From Diploscapter coronatus (taxonomy: Eukaryota > Nematoda > Chromadorea > Rhabditida > Rhabditidae), in contig OZ038423.1 in NCBI GenBank assembly GCA_964036155.1, positions 7,145,249 to 7,209,248 of the forward strand: DNA of 64,000 bases, in the 5' to 3' direction. A model generated the notes under the pieces. That model had not been told where the DNA came from and made no database searches. It saw only the letters and a list, made by a program, of their open reading frames with translations. Below, in pieces: positions 34,801 to 47,000 of this stretch. Both the position numbers and the translations under genes were made by a program. How positions within the stretch are numbered: the first letter of the stretch is position 1; each line of letters starts with the position of its first letter.

Positions 34801-35756
34801 TCATTTTGATAGACGGTGCTTGATTCCATACTTTTCATTGTTTTTGTACCATCATAAATAAGGAAAAATTCTCACGATTGTCTTAATTTAGCCGACTCCG
34901 TCGACTTCTCAGCATAGATCTAGGTCCAACCGCGGAAGATCTCGTCAAGCCGGAAAATGTTTCCGAACCACAACCCAGTATTCCAGAAGGTTCGAAAAAC
35001 AGTTACCTTTCGAAGAATTTTTACTATCTAGAAAGAAGACCATCAACGTTGCCTCCAGATCCGGTCAGAGATAGACTGAGAAGGGCAGAAAGAAATGTGC
35101 ATTTCATTGCACAGACTCTCACTGAACGAAGAAGGAAAGAAGAGGTAAAATATTTTGAAAGCTGCGAATAAATTATTTCCAAGCATTAAAATGAGTACAT
35201 TCTATAAAAAAAGACTTAGACAAGGAAAGGAATAAAATCACGTTCTGTAAGAAAGTAGCCTTGGAAATAAAATATTTTTAGCGTTCTAAGTCATTGAAAA
35301 TTATAGGCCCAAGCTGACTGGCAATTCGTTTCACAAGTAAGTGATGCTTGAAGTTTTCGTTGAATTTGTCTGGCAAATAACTTGATCATCAAGTCCTAAT
35401 CTTCTGACGAGAATCATTAATGGGAAGAAACAGGCCATCGATTCTTGTCATGGATTGATCAAATTTCCTTATCGCCAACTAAGTAATTGTCGTTCCGTGT
35501 CTAAAATCCAAATTCCACACTTTACCCATATCCATCTATGCATCTTCTGAAGTAAAAATAATAAATCATTGATGAATATCGAATGCTCGTCAAGCTCGTT
35601 CCTTGCAAGACGATAATATTCAGAATAAATTTGCAGGTGATCGACCGCATTCTGCTGATCATATTCAACATTGTCCTGACTGTAGGAACGGTTATCGCTA
35701 TGATTTCTGCCCCTTCCATTACAGGCATGTCATCAAGTTCACTTTGTTCATCATAA
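31857..35756 (+). CDS. Nicotinic acetylcholine receptor, alpha-type subunit
   Basis: Ligand-gated cation channel subunit. 17 exons, 578 aa: 31857-31957, 32240-32398, 32440-32494, 32536-32548, 32666-32748, 33066-33197, 33242-33328, 33642-33716, 33760-33861, 33918-34004, 34046-34147, 34220-34363, 34410-34476, 34519-34645, 34892-35144, 35307-35336, 35637-35756. Signal peptide, then FEDLVGGRYNKLG. Loop D-like VLEKEQVITTKGWLLHHW. The Cys-loop is exact: two cysteines 13 residues apart with WYPYDLQ between. Vicinal cysteines (KWYSCCDYP) in loop C mark an alpha subunit. TM1 (KLFYTVYMMLPCACIAAL), TM2 (CISILVSLTFYFLMLADI) and TM3 are present, followed by a basic cytoplasmic loop, the amphipathic MA helix (RDRLRRAERNVHFIAQTL) and TM4. 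The subtype (levamisole- or nicotine-type) cannot be named safely. Confidence 0.95.
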
Positions 35757-36980
35757 GTTCACAATTATAAAAATTACTAGGCAAACTTGAAATGTTAAAA
35801 TTTGGTATTGAAACTCCAAACATCCCTGATCATCATAGCAAAATTCTCCGTTCAAGATGAACTCAGACTGGACGAAGTAAAATCTATTAAAAAATAGTCG
35901 GTCTCCTATATTGATCGCCAGCTTATTTTCCCCCTACTCCCCCACCAAAATAACCTGCGACATATAGAAGGTTAAAATAGTCGAATTTAGACACTCGAGA
36001 ACCGCTGACAAGATATTCGCATCTACAGAACAACACCGATCTCGCTTGATTCCAATTCATGAACATTTTCTCTACGAAAATAGATTTATTGATTCAGAGC
36101 GTGGATTGCTACAAATAGAACTTGTAGATTTTTAATAAATTTTATTGTTACAAAATGAAAGAGCACATTACCATAATCAACAACGGAAATGATGAGAAAA
36201 CAATTAGAAGAACAGAAGAGCAGGGACAGGGACGCAGAAGTGGGGAGGGGAGAGGGAGGCCGGTGAGTGAAGATGCAAGGTGGACGAATGGAAGAGACTA
36301 AGTGGGCAGGTGGGCAGGACGTGACGAGGCGTCAACACGAACATTACTGAAATTAGATTAAGATGATTATTATTTGAATCTTTCATTTAAAAAAATCATT
36401 TGAATTTATAAATTTTGTCATGTTCAAATGTGACTTTTATTTGATAGTCCGAACAGCATCTTTTTCAGATATATCGACGTAATCTTCAATGGATAAAAAC
36501 GCATTTTCATCTTTGTAAAATTTCCCTCCATATTCTAAAGAAAGAATGCTTCTAGACTGGTGTTTTAAAATCTCTCAAGTGTGCTTTATAATAAATTTCT
36601 CAATTGATCCTAAAAATTTAGGAAAATTCGCAAAAATAAAAAAAATATTTTTTTAAAAATTGAGGGCGCGAGTTCATACTAAGAAAATGGAGTGCACATG
36701 CGAAACTGAAAGAGCACTCCTCTTTTCCTCTCAATTTCCATGCACTCCGTTTAGTCTTCCTAGTATGAACGCGCCCTTACTTTTTGCTGTGTTTGGAATT
36801 TTCGCCTTTTTCTCATTCATTCTTTCAAACTCACCATGTAAGTATGAGCGCTTTCACGTGTCGTGTAGTGAACAGCCATTCCTGCACAGCTCATCTCATC
36901 CCTCGTCTCCTCGACATCTTTGTCCATCAGCAACCGCGTCGCCCGTCTCCGCTGCTGTCGTCGCCGCGCGCCGCGTCCGC
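35757..36980. other. Intergenic between nAChR and eL41
   Basis: No gene recognised except a short hairpin element (36662-36778). A purine-rich stretch near 36220-36320 produces open frames without known motifs. Confidence 0.5.
36662..36778. mobile_element. Short hairpin MITE
   Basis: About 117 bp whose halves are inverted copies: gagggcgcgagttcatacta at the left, complementary to tagtatgaacgcgccctta at the right, with a further shared ggagtgca inner block. It would fold into one long hairpin. Confidence 0.65.
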
Positions 36981-37248
36981 TTACTTCTTGTTTTGTCTTC
37001 TCTTACGCTTTAGACGACTGAAATTCGATCAATAATTCAATTATAGATTTTTCCACTTCAATGGAATTTTAACTTTTCTACAAAATCCATCCTAATTCTC
37101 ACAACAACAAAAAAACGGTGAATTCCATTATTTTTCATCCGACTAGTAAAAATCGACCGAATCGTTTCAACTCGATTGATTTATCGATTTATTCATTGAC
37201 TGATGCTTGGACTCACCGCATACGCTTCTTTCTCCACTTCTCACGCAT
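36981..37248 (-). CDS. rpl-41: Ribosomal protein eL41
   Basis: Smallest protein of the large ribosomal subunit, sitting at the subunit interface. Two exons, 37248-37217 and 37017-36981, joined in phase (CG|T). The predicted 22-residue peptide starts MREKWRKKRMRRLKRKRR, matching the almost invariant eL41 sequence, and ends QNKK. The usual family length is 25 with a KMRARSK-like end, so the tail is shortened and altered here. The upstream exon continues into a 5' leader (from about 37279, after gatttcag). Intron of 199 nt. It is invisible to ordinary ORF searches because of its size. I am confident of the family; the odd C-terminus should be checked against transcripts. Confidence 0.85.
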
Positions 37249-39481
37249 CGTGTTGTCGAGGAGTCGATAGAACGAGTCCTGAAATCAGCAAAATCAACTT
37301 CCGAATCAAATGAATCGAAAGAAACCCGAAAATAAAAATTCACAGAATTTGCAAGGAAATTTTGGGAGAAATTCACGAAAACCAGGTAGAAATTGATTTG
37401 GAAGCATCAGAACATGTTCGAGAAATTATCAGAACGAGTAATCAGGATAATTGGGCAAGTAAAAATGGAAAGTGAGCAGAAAATTGGAGGAGGAATGTGC
37501 GAGAAATGGGCGAGTGGCGGCCTAAAATCGTTATCCAGTCACATGTGTTGGAAAGAAATGTAAATCGAGGACGATTTCTCTCCCCATCGCCTTTCTCGCA
37601 CTATCTCGTCTAGTAAAAGAAGAGAAAGGTGAAAGTGGCAGAGCAGTGACATTGAAAAACAGGAGAAGAGTGAAAAATCGAGCGAAAGAGATAAGAAAAC
37701 CGAGAGGGAAAGAGTAAGGGGAAGATTGTGCAGTCTGGCACTGCGAAAAAGAGTCAAGTTAGAAGAGCAAGTGGGTTTCCTGTGTTGTGGATACTGCCAG
37801 CCTATTTCGTCGGTTTTTCTTTCTCTAGCTCGAGAACTCATCGCTGGCTGGAATTTAGCTCAGCTCGAATAACAGTTACTTGCTTTGGATGGAGGAACGT
37901 CCAACGTGTGAACGTTCAGTTCACGCAGGTATGATGGCGCCATCCCGCCAGACCTCTTGGTAGCTCCGAGTCGAGCGGCCGAAGAGGTTACGACGGAGTT
38001 GTAAAACACGCTGAGCGCTTCGTCATTACCACCCTCTTTGCGAAGCTTTCCCCTCTCATTCCGAGGTGTGTGAGGATTGCGAAGCACTGAGGCCCTGGTC
38101 TTGGCGGTGTCACCTGCTAACCATTTTTTGGAAACTCTCCCAGGGGAGTTATACAAATAGAGAATCGAGCCGCGTAATCGCCTTTGCAGAAATGGACATC
38201 TCCAACTAATTTCGTGCGAAAAAGAGTTAATTACCTAGAAAAATCGAACCAATTGACCCTAATTTGTTAGAAAGCAAAGGGAAGAAAATTCAAAGTTTTA
38301 GAGGGCCGAGGAAAGCGAAATAATAGATACGCTAGCGTGGGGAGAGAAAATAACAAGAGGTTTCGACTTCGTGCAGCCCTAATCAAGGTTGGTCAAAGAC
38401 AGATAAAGCTTTGCCCAGCCCTGACTCTGATGCAGATCGATAGATCTAATTGTCAAGCGAGTCCTGTGGGCAACGACAAAGTGGATCTCAAGGGTATCGT
38501 TGATTGCTGATTTCTTGCAATTTTACGATTAGAGTAAGATGAAAGTAGGTGTGAAATAGTAAAGCTCTCACCTTCACTAATTAGAATATTGACAGGTTTT
38601 AAGAAAAGAGCAAGATTATGTGACAAATGTAAGGAATGGATTTTGAAAGATGAAATGTGTCAGAAAGAAATCGTCAGTTATATGATCAAAGCAGGGTTAC
38701 GATGAAAATGACTCAAATGTTCTTTGCGAAAATACGCAAATTACTGATGAAAAGACATTAAATAGATCAAATAAGAATCCAGGTTTTATTACTGAAAAGA
38801 CGACTAATGAAAAAATAGTGACACAGAAAGAGAAAAAGTGTCGATAAGAAAAACAATAAGGATAACTTCCTTCAGGGATTATCACAAAATTGTGGAGAAA
38901 TAAAAGAAAAAACGTCCGATAAATAAAATAATACCGTAAAGTTAGAGCAAAAGCTCATAAGATCTCACTAATGTTTTCGGAAACAAACTAATCAAATGGA
39001 AAAGATAAAAAAAAAGCAATATGGCATGAAAACTTGCAATGGATTTCCAAAAATAAGTGACTTTAATTTTATTTGAGATTATTTCATCGCAGAAAATATT
39101 TTTGGAAAATCATTGAAATCTCGACTAGAAAGAATAGAATCAGAAAGAAATGACTGCATCGGATTTAGATGACAGAAGATGAATAAAAATAGTAAATCTT
39201 AGATGGACACACATTTCAGATAGAAATTTATCACGAGTGTAATTTCTACCAGAGATGTACGATAAACATAAGGGGAAATTTGGAAAAGATATTATAGTAG
39301 TTGCATAGTTGATGCGAAATAGGATAGGATATGACAGGAAAGAGTCTTTTCCCATGCTATTTCGTATGCAACGATGCAACTACTTTTCCAGGTTGCCGTC
39401 ATAAAAATAAATAAACAGAGGTTCCTGTTAACTTGCAACTGAGGTAGGGGTTCTATTGGTTGGTTGGTGGGTTGGGTTGAT
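37249..39481. other. Intergenic between eL41 and the zinc-finger gene
   Basis: Mostly AT- or purine-rich. 37860-38160 is conspicuously GC-rich and is listed separately. No coding exon recognised. Confidence 0.45.
37860..38160. other. GC-rich island of unknown nature
   Basis: About 300 bp near 50% GC, set in sequence near 35%. Open on the minus strand for 98 codons but the product shows no family motif. Short complementary words suggest secondary structure. It could be a structured RNA gene or a fragment of a horizontally or transposon-derived sequence. I could not match it to tRNA, snRNA, SRP, RNase P or rRNA motifs. Confidence 0.35.
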
Positions 39482-42400
39482 TCAGATTTCCTTGAAATGG
39501 GAGGAGGAAGGGCGAATATCCTTGAAGAGGGCTGTTGAGGGCTCAGAGCTCAGGGGGTGGTGCTCGATGTCGTCTTCCATCTCGATTTGCGCATCGATGT
39601 TGACATCGTTGGCTGCACTGTCCTCGTACAGACTGTGCGGCTCGTTGTCATTCGCCAAGGCGATTCTCAGCGAGCTGCTCGGAATGTTCGAAGTGTAGGC
39701 GCTAGACTAAAAATGACATTGAAAGTTTTTTACGGTCGAAAAAGCCATTATATTATCAGGATCGCTGCGAAACTATTACGAAACTTTGAAAATAAATTTC
39801 GAACTGATTTAGAAAACTTCATATCGAAAAGAAGAATTTAGAATTGGTAAAAAAAAAAGATAAAAATTCATGTTTCCAACCTGGGAAGGAGTGTCGTCAC
39901 CGACATCGATCCCCATGTGCTGTTTCCAGTTGGCGGGCATCAACTTCAGGGAGTTATCCTCGTCGCCCCAGCAGTTTTTCGAGAGGTCCCGCACCTGCAT
40001 TTCCGTCCAGTCCTGCAATGTCATTTTACATGGATAATGATAGAACATTTAGTAGGTAAGTATTTCTGATAAGGTCGGATGAAAAAATCTAGTGAAATAA
40101 AATCGGATTTTCCCGTTCCGTGTTATTTTCAGATTATTCAAACTTCTGATAGCAAAATGTGCTCAAACTCCATCTTTACTAATTTAGTAGCTTGGACATT
40201 TAGAAAGGAAATTGCTTATTGCCAACCAGAATGTTGTCCTTGTAGCGCATATCGTCCTCGTGCTCGTCCTTGCTGTGCTCCTGCATCTGAGTCATGTCGG
40301 CACACTCGAAGTCGCACAGCTCGCACTGGAATCGATTCAGATCGAATGTCGAAGAGATATGCTTGCTCAGGTGATCCAGCATCTTCGAGTGCTCAAAATA
40401 CACATAAATCGATCAGAAAGGAAGGTTTTTAAAAGAAGAATCATGTCATTTCAATCATTTTATATGCCGAAATTTAACGAAAACTAACTAATTGTATGGA
40501 TTTGCAATTTAGAAGAACAACTTTTAGAAATATTAAACACGATTTCAGAAAAAAAGCAATTGAATGTTTCTTAGATGTGATTTTTCATCCATATTTTCCG
40601 AAACTATCTAAATGGCCTTACCATGTCCTCATTCCTGGAAATGGTGAATGCCTTCTTGCACATTCTGCACCACTTCTTTATCGTTTTGCCTTTGCTTCTG
40701 TCAGTCGATTTCGATTTCAGAGCCATCGCCTTCAGATCCTGCAAATGATGGATGATGCAGAAAATGAGCGCTCACAAACTGACCGATGCAGAGAGGATGT
40801 TGCCAGACGAGTTGGTCGCTCCCTCGAAGCACAGCTCCATCATCTTCTAAAAATGAAACATTATATCATCGTCACTTTGAAAGTGTTTGTTAGAATCCTT
40901 TTGTCAAAAAAGTGGATAAAATGCTGCTTTTAGACTCGTATTCCCACGCAAATTCCTCCACCTGCACACTACAGAGGTATTGATCATGCTATATTTCGTA
41001 CCTCTAGGCTCTGCGAAACAGTATCAAATCCTCTATTTCACTATGCAATGACCGACCTCAGCCTTCTCCTCCGTGTCCTTTGTGATGTTGTCCTGAGCGA
41101 TGACCTTGTTGATGAAGCCGAAGTGGTTCTTAGAGATGTGGCCGTTGACTGCAGGCAGACTGTGGCTTTCGAATCCGCAGAACGGATCAGAGCAGGTGTA
41201 TGCAGCGAACTGCAAGTCAAACATTCATTATTCACACTCATTTTGATTGATGATTTGTTTTTTTTATTAGGCGAAAGAATATGTAGAACTAGAACAGTCT
41301 AGGAGCACGCTCTCATTTTGCAGGCTATTTTCTTAAAAGTGAAGTTGCACAAAATCTAGATCTCCTTTATTCCATAATAATGTGCAGATATTGTCAATAC
41401 GATTTTTTAAAATACGAAGCATCTTAAAATTTCTGCCTAACATGTCATGTAAAATTCTAATATACTGTTAACACCTCTTCTCCAAACGCGCACTTATCAT
41501 AATCCAGCCATCTTAAAAGCAATTCTTGCTTTATAGGTAATCGTTATTGAAGTGAATTCTAGTCTTCAAAAATTCAGAGAATTTTATCATTTTTCTGCAA
41601 AGCAATGAAGATAACAACTCCTTCGAATCATTGCACTCCTGAAATAAAAAAAAATGTTTTACATGTTCTTCCTGTAACAGATGTTTATATGCGTGCAATT
41701 TGCAGTTGTTCTCGGCCACAGACTGCTCGCATCGCTTGCAGACCAGATTATTGACAGTGCCACTGAACAAATCAACATTACTTCTACAGAGAGCACATTC
41801 ATTCTCGTTGTTTCGAAATTAGAAGACAAAAATAAAATATGAAGACATTTTGCAGAAATCCTAATAACTCTGTATGCATAATAATCAACAGAAAGGCATT
41901 CCAAGCTATTCTTCAACAAGAAGCATTCATTTATAAAATGTATTGCTTACCCATTTTCTATCCAAAACAATCTTGCCAAAAATGTCTATTTTCAACGACA
42001 CTTATAACTCCCACCTGCTATTGTTCCTAGGAGCCCTAGATTTAGATCTGGTCCTGGATTTGGCCGGCACGCTCAGGGCTCTGCTTCTCTTCGCTTGAAA
42101 ACCACTCTGCGGCTTCACACTGAAACGAGGCACGAAGGGAGTGGGTGGAGGCGATTTTCTGAAGAATAAATTATTATGTCAAGTCATCTTCTTGAGAGAA
42201 ACTGGCTAGAATGTTTTTTAAAATTTTAAATTATGAAAAATACGAGATATTTCCACAATTTTCTTATCATCTTCTTTTCAGGCATTTAAAACCAAACATT
42301 TGCATGTTGAATTTAATGGAACTGATTTCTCTTATTCTAGAACATGATGGCACAATTTGAATGCCTAAAGAAGGGAAGACACTTCTCATCTATTCAAACT

Positions 42401-44053
42401 CACTTTCAATGCGCAAATTTATAACTACTGTCGAAAATTTTCTTCAGTTATTACTTATTTTAAGTAAAAAAGAGACAAACTTGCTGTTTTTCTTGATGCG
42501 GCTGGCGAGGAGAGAACTGTACAAACTGTCCTCGTCATCCTCGTCCGTATCTCAAACAACAAACAATCAATTTTAGAAAATAGAAGCAGAAATTTGTTTT
42601 TTTTAATTCTACAATTCATACAATTTTAGTTTCTGTTCATATTGCATATCTCCAAAATTGCTGCAATCTTACCGAACAAGACTAAGCAATGTCCGGGGGA
42701 TCTACGAACAATAACGATTCATTCTAACATTTTTAGAAGACAGGCTAACACTGAGAGAATTTAATCGTTCATGGGGATCCGGGCGCAAAGTTTTTTCTCT
42801 TTGATTAAGAACATTTCTCACCAACTGCAGGAGGAGAAGCGAAAGTGACGTCGGACTTGCGTTTGCGCGGTGCAGTCGACTTGGCCCTGGAGTTGTTGAA
42901 GTGGTCGATACGACTGAGTCTGCCGGAATTGACGGTGTTCGTTGCAGAGGAGGACGACAGGACACGGGGTGCTACGAACGAGTTGCTCTGTTTGGCTGAG
43001 GCTGACTGAAACCTATGAATTGAATAAATGAGGAAGAAAACCTGTTAGCATTATCAAGAAAATGTTCCGGTTGATCGTCATTTCATACGGAAATTCTCAG
43101 ATTTTGGATTCATAAGAATATGTTATTTTGAATGATCCAATCAATAACTCACCTGCAGATTGTGATTGGAGCTGCTAGCCCTGATGCTGGTGAGTGTCTT
43201 GATGAGCGTGGAGAATATGTCCGAGTGCAGGAATCCCTGACTGTTGCTTGTTCCCTTGGCCTGTCGCATCAGCTGCTTCAACTCCTCCTCCTTCGCCAAG
43301 TTGCTCGTGAAGAGGATCTGCAAATTCAGACAGATCTTCTCGAACATTCGTAGAAAATCTTTTCGCAAAGAAAAGTCGAGAAATTCGATGAGAAGAAAGT
43401 TGACGACTTTCTTCTGAAGTGATAATGCGAAAAACTCCAACTTCGACTTCAATTTATCACTGTAACTTCAACTTGAAGCGGAAAATACTCCAGCATTCCT
43501 GTCTTTCCTTCAGAAATTGTCTGCCTACCTCCGGATCACTCTGTCCGTGCACTGCGAGGTAGTGCTCGAGAATGGATGTCTTGGTGGACCTCTTCTTCTG
43601 ACAGACGAGGCACTGCCAGGACTGCAGATCCAGGTGCTCTTCACAGATGTGTGCCTAAATATGAGGAGATAGAGATGTCGTTTCAAGGAAGAACATGACT
43701 TGATGCCGAGTTTTGGCTGTGCAGTTAGAAAGGAGAATTGCAGCGCGTTGTAGTGCAATGCGTGATTTTTGTAGTCTTACAGCTAGGAAATTTTAGAAAT
43801 CCTAGGTGCAGTGCAATCTGTTTCTGATCTGTCAACCAACATCCGAAACTCCATGAAAAATTCCCCACTATCGATTTAGAACATTCATTCAACCTCGAGA
43901 CACAATGGTGATGATAAGGGAGAGAATAATAGAAATAATAATAATAATGAACTTGCAAATAGATTGGGAAATCCTCCGTGAACTCAATAAGCGTACCTTG
44001 AGTTGCTGAGCCTCGATTTTGGTGATGGGACATCGGGGACACTGCAGCACCAT
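39482..44053 (-). CDS. C2H2 zinc-finger protein with six scattered fingers
   Basis: 13 exons, about 566 aa: 44053-43997, 43654-43529, 43317-43153, 43005-42822, 42550-42481, 42158-42015, 41762-41663, 41209-41057, 40846-40784, 40738-40622, 40391-40227, 40012-39881, 39706-39482; all phases agree. Fingers: CPRC...HICEEH, CLVC...HYLAVH, CKRC...HAYKH, CSDPFC...HISKNH, CRMC...HLSKH, CELC...HSKDEH. Between fingers 2 and 3 is a Ser/Arg/Lys-rich stretch (NNSRAKSTAPRKRKS, SRTRSKSRAP) likely to be a nuclear signal. The C-terminus is acidic. Finger linkers are not of the TGEKP type, so classic tandem DNA reading is unlikely. Probable nuclear regulator; family unassigned. An extra open exon at 41642-41531 (SKELLSSLLCRKM) could be spliced as an alternative C-terminus. 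Confidence 0.83.
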
Positions 44054-47000
44054 TTTGCCTCAACCCCTGAAATGAACAATCATACAAAATAGGCAGAGAA
44101 AATCAAAGGATTCGTGAAATTAAATTAAAGAAACACGAGAATCAACTAAATTAAAGATTTTTCGTGGATAGGTTTGCTGGATTTTCTGCAGAGTAGGCAG
44201 GAATTGTGCTTTGCTTTTCGAAAGGTCGGAAATTATTTTTAAAAGTCCCCAAAATGCTTCAACAATTCAATTAGTTTCATTTTCTCCCAAAAATGAACGA
44301 TCCTTTCTGCTGATTGACCGGAACTGTTGATGTTCTCGAAATGCACAAAATCCTGCATCAGAAATTGATAATTCATGGACTAGAGAGCAATTTTGAAAAA
44401 GAAAATCAAAGAAATTTCAAGAAGAAAATCCTAAAAATTGGCAAGTGCAAGAAGTTCAAAACGAGCAACAAGGGTGTACGGAAATTTTCGAACAGCCCTG
44501 TTTGATAGCATTCCCATCTTTGGAAAAAAACTGCAATCTGAACCAGCATTATTTAGATAGAAAATTGGAGATCTTTCTTTATCAAATTGTGAAAATATAC
44601 TTCTGAAAGTCAGACGTTTCCGGAATTTCTGCTTCAACGTGAACAAAAAAACATCTGTTTCAAGGAGTGTTTGGCTTCAGAATTCAGATTCTAACTCGAA
44701 TTGAATAAAAATAAAACTCTGTTAGTGATTTTGATCTTCATTTTGACAAATTTCGAAATCTTATTGTTAGTTTTAACGTTATAGCTGAAACTGTCATTTT
44801 AGGAAAAGCGAAAATTATAAGCAGCATTATCATTTTCAAAAAGGAAAAACAATGATATTTTTTTCTTCGAAATCTTGATCTTCAATCATGCCTATTTGAT
44901 ATCAAAAAAGAATAGTTCGATTTTCTTATTGAAACTTCAGCGATAAATATGAAAAGAAAACCTTACATTTACAAACTGTACTTCACCTTTATTTTATCTT
45001 TCTAGATAATTTCCGAATTTTCCCTAAATTCCGCTATCATTCTGCACTTTTTTTTTTTGGAAAGCAAATCACGTGGTTCATAAATAAGCGAATGACCCCG
45101 ATTGACCGGAAGATCGATGAATCACGCAGAGGAATTGGTGAAATTTATGATTTAAGATAGACTTATGTTTGGCTTATGTCAGAGAACAAAGGTTATTCCT
45201 AAAATTTCTTGTTCCATCTCAATATCACATTCAGTTTCAACCTATCAAAGTCAAATCAACTTTACTCTTATGAAATCAGGTTGTTTAGAATGGCAGACTC
45301 ATCATACTTTTCTTCTTTTCCTTTCAAAAAAGCTTGTAAAATTTTGATGTCGGAACTGATAATTGGTCTAATAAAATTTCAGTGTCAAAGTTCTCCTTTC
45401 TGTTTTTAGAAAATGAAAGAAAGGTAAACATCGATGATCATAGCGCAGTGCTCGAGTTGATTTTCTGATCTTTAGATTTGCCTACCCGAAATAAGACTGG
45501 ATATGAGAGGTAGGTCACGTGCAATTCATATTCTGGCAAAATCTCGCAACTCGTCTTATTTTGGGTGCAATATGAGAACGCTATTCATTACTGTTCACTA
45601 GTTTTGAATGATCTTGGATGCAAGATTTATTCTTGTTTTCTCTTTTGTATCTAAACTTCCATCTCTGATTTTTACCTTACTAATAACGCGATATTTTTTT
45701 CGATTTTGAAGAAGTTCTGCCATCAATCAGCCTTTTGTTATGCGTTAGATGCTTACAAACACTTGCATGTGGATCATAAACCAAAATTACTGTACTCCGT
45801 TTCTTTTAATTTATCGTTCGTATAAATCATTGCATTATCGCATGATATTAGAATCATCAGCAATCTCTCGTTTATTTTAGCTTACCAAATTTTCAAGGTT
45901 CTGCCAATTTGTCTCTTAATCTTTGGTTCATGTGTTATGCAATTCCGAGTAAAATTAACTGACAATTTTTGCAAACAATATTATCAAAATGATGTGTGAA
46001 TTATTATTCGCTGAATTTTCTTACTCTTGCTAACCGTCATAGTGAGTTTTTCTTACTTTTTTCGACGTGGTCTTTCTCATCTTGTCGTATTTTTCGAGAC
46101 GACTATAAGTCAGATATGAAGTGATAGAAAAATGTCATCTGTACAAAAATGAGTAAGAATTACTCTGCAGACTTCTAGGAATCCCTGTTTTTGTAATGAA
46201 ACGTCACTTGCCGTTGGATTATCGTAGAAGGAATGATTATCTTCATAATATCGTATATCCTTTTAACAACTAAAGAGTTTGAGAATTTAACTCGCCAACG
46301 AGTTCGAGTTGAGTGAAATTTTTATTTTAGAGAAAAATTAATAAATTCGAGTTGAATGCGAGGTTCACCCTTTCGAGTTTCAAACATCTTCAACCATCTC
46401 ATGAAATGAAGATTAAGATAGATAGGAAAGTTGTCAATCTTCAGATACAATACATTTTTACTATGAGAGGTAAAAACATGTGAATATCTTCCGAGGAATA
46501 ATATCGCTAAATATCAAATCTGGCGGATAAATAAGCTTGCAAAAATTCAATAGCAGGAGTAAACAATATTTCGATTTGAACAATCTAAATAAGAATGCTC
46601 GCCTAGAGATTTTAGGAATATTTATCGAAAAAAATCTTATTTTTAGAGGCTATTGAATCATGGATTTTTTCTAGCTAGATCTTAGAGAAATTCGTATTGA
46701 TTCTGAAAATTAGTCTGATTCGGAAGATTTGTGAAAAGAGTGTGTTTTGAGGTTTTCCCCATAATTGAAACCGGGGAACGGTCATTGTGCACAATGGCAT
46801 ACACACTTGAAACCCTGAACATATTTTAGTCAAAACTGGAATTCATCCAGAATTTTTAGAATCCAAATGACCGTCATAAATTTTCTAACTAGGAACGAAA
46901 TTCTTTCTCATTCTTGTTCAGTAGCTAGAAGATACCGTATTCTACATACTAAATTATGTGACATGTAATTTGTGCCCATAATACAAAGAAATCAAGAAAT

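Noticed and set aside
36660..37013. 117-codon plus-strand ORF overlapping eL41
   Set aside because: It spans the hairpin element and the antisense of the eL41 exon. The Ser/Pro-rich product has no motif.
37860..38156. Protein-coding call for the GC-rich island (98 codons, minus)
   Set aside because: No recognisable motif, no splice context and an arbitrary start. Reported as an island of unknown nature only.
44054..46900. Additional exons of the zinc-finger gene upstream of 44053
   Set aside because: The ATG at 44053 directly begins the first finger (MVLQCPRC) and follows an ag acceptor. No further coding segments were seen.
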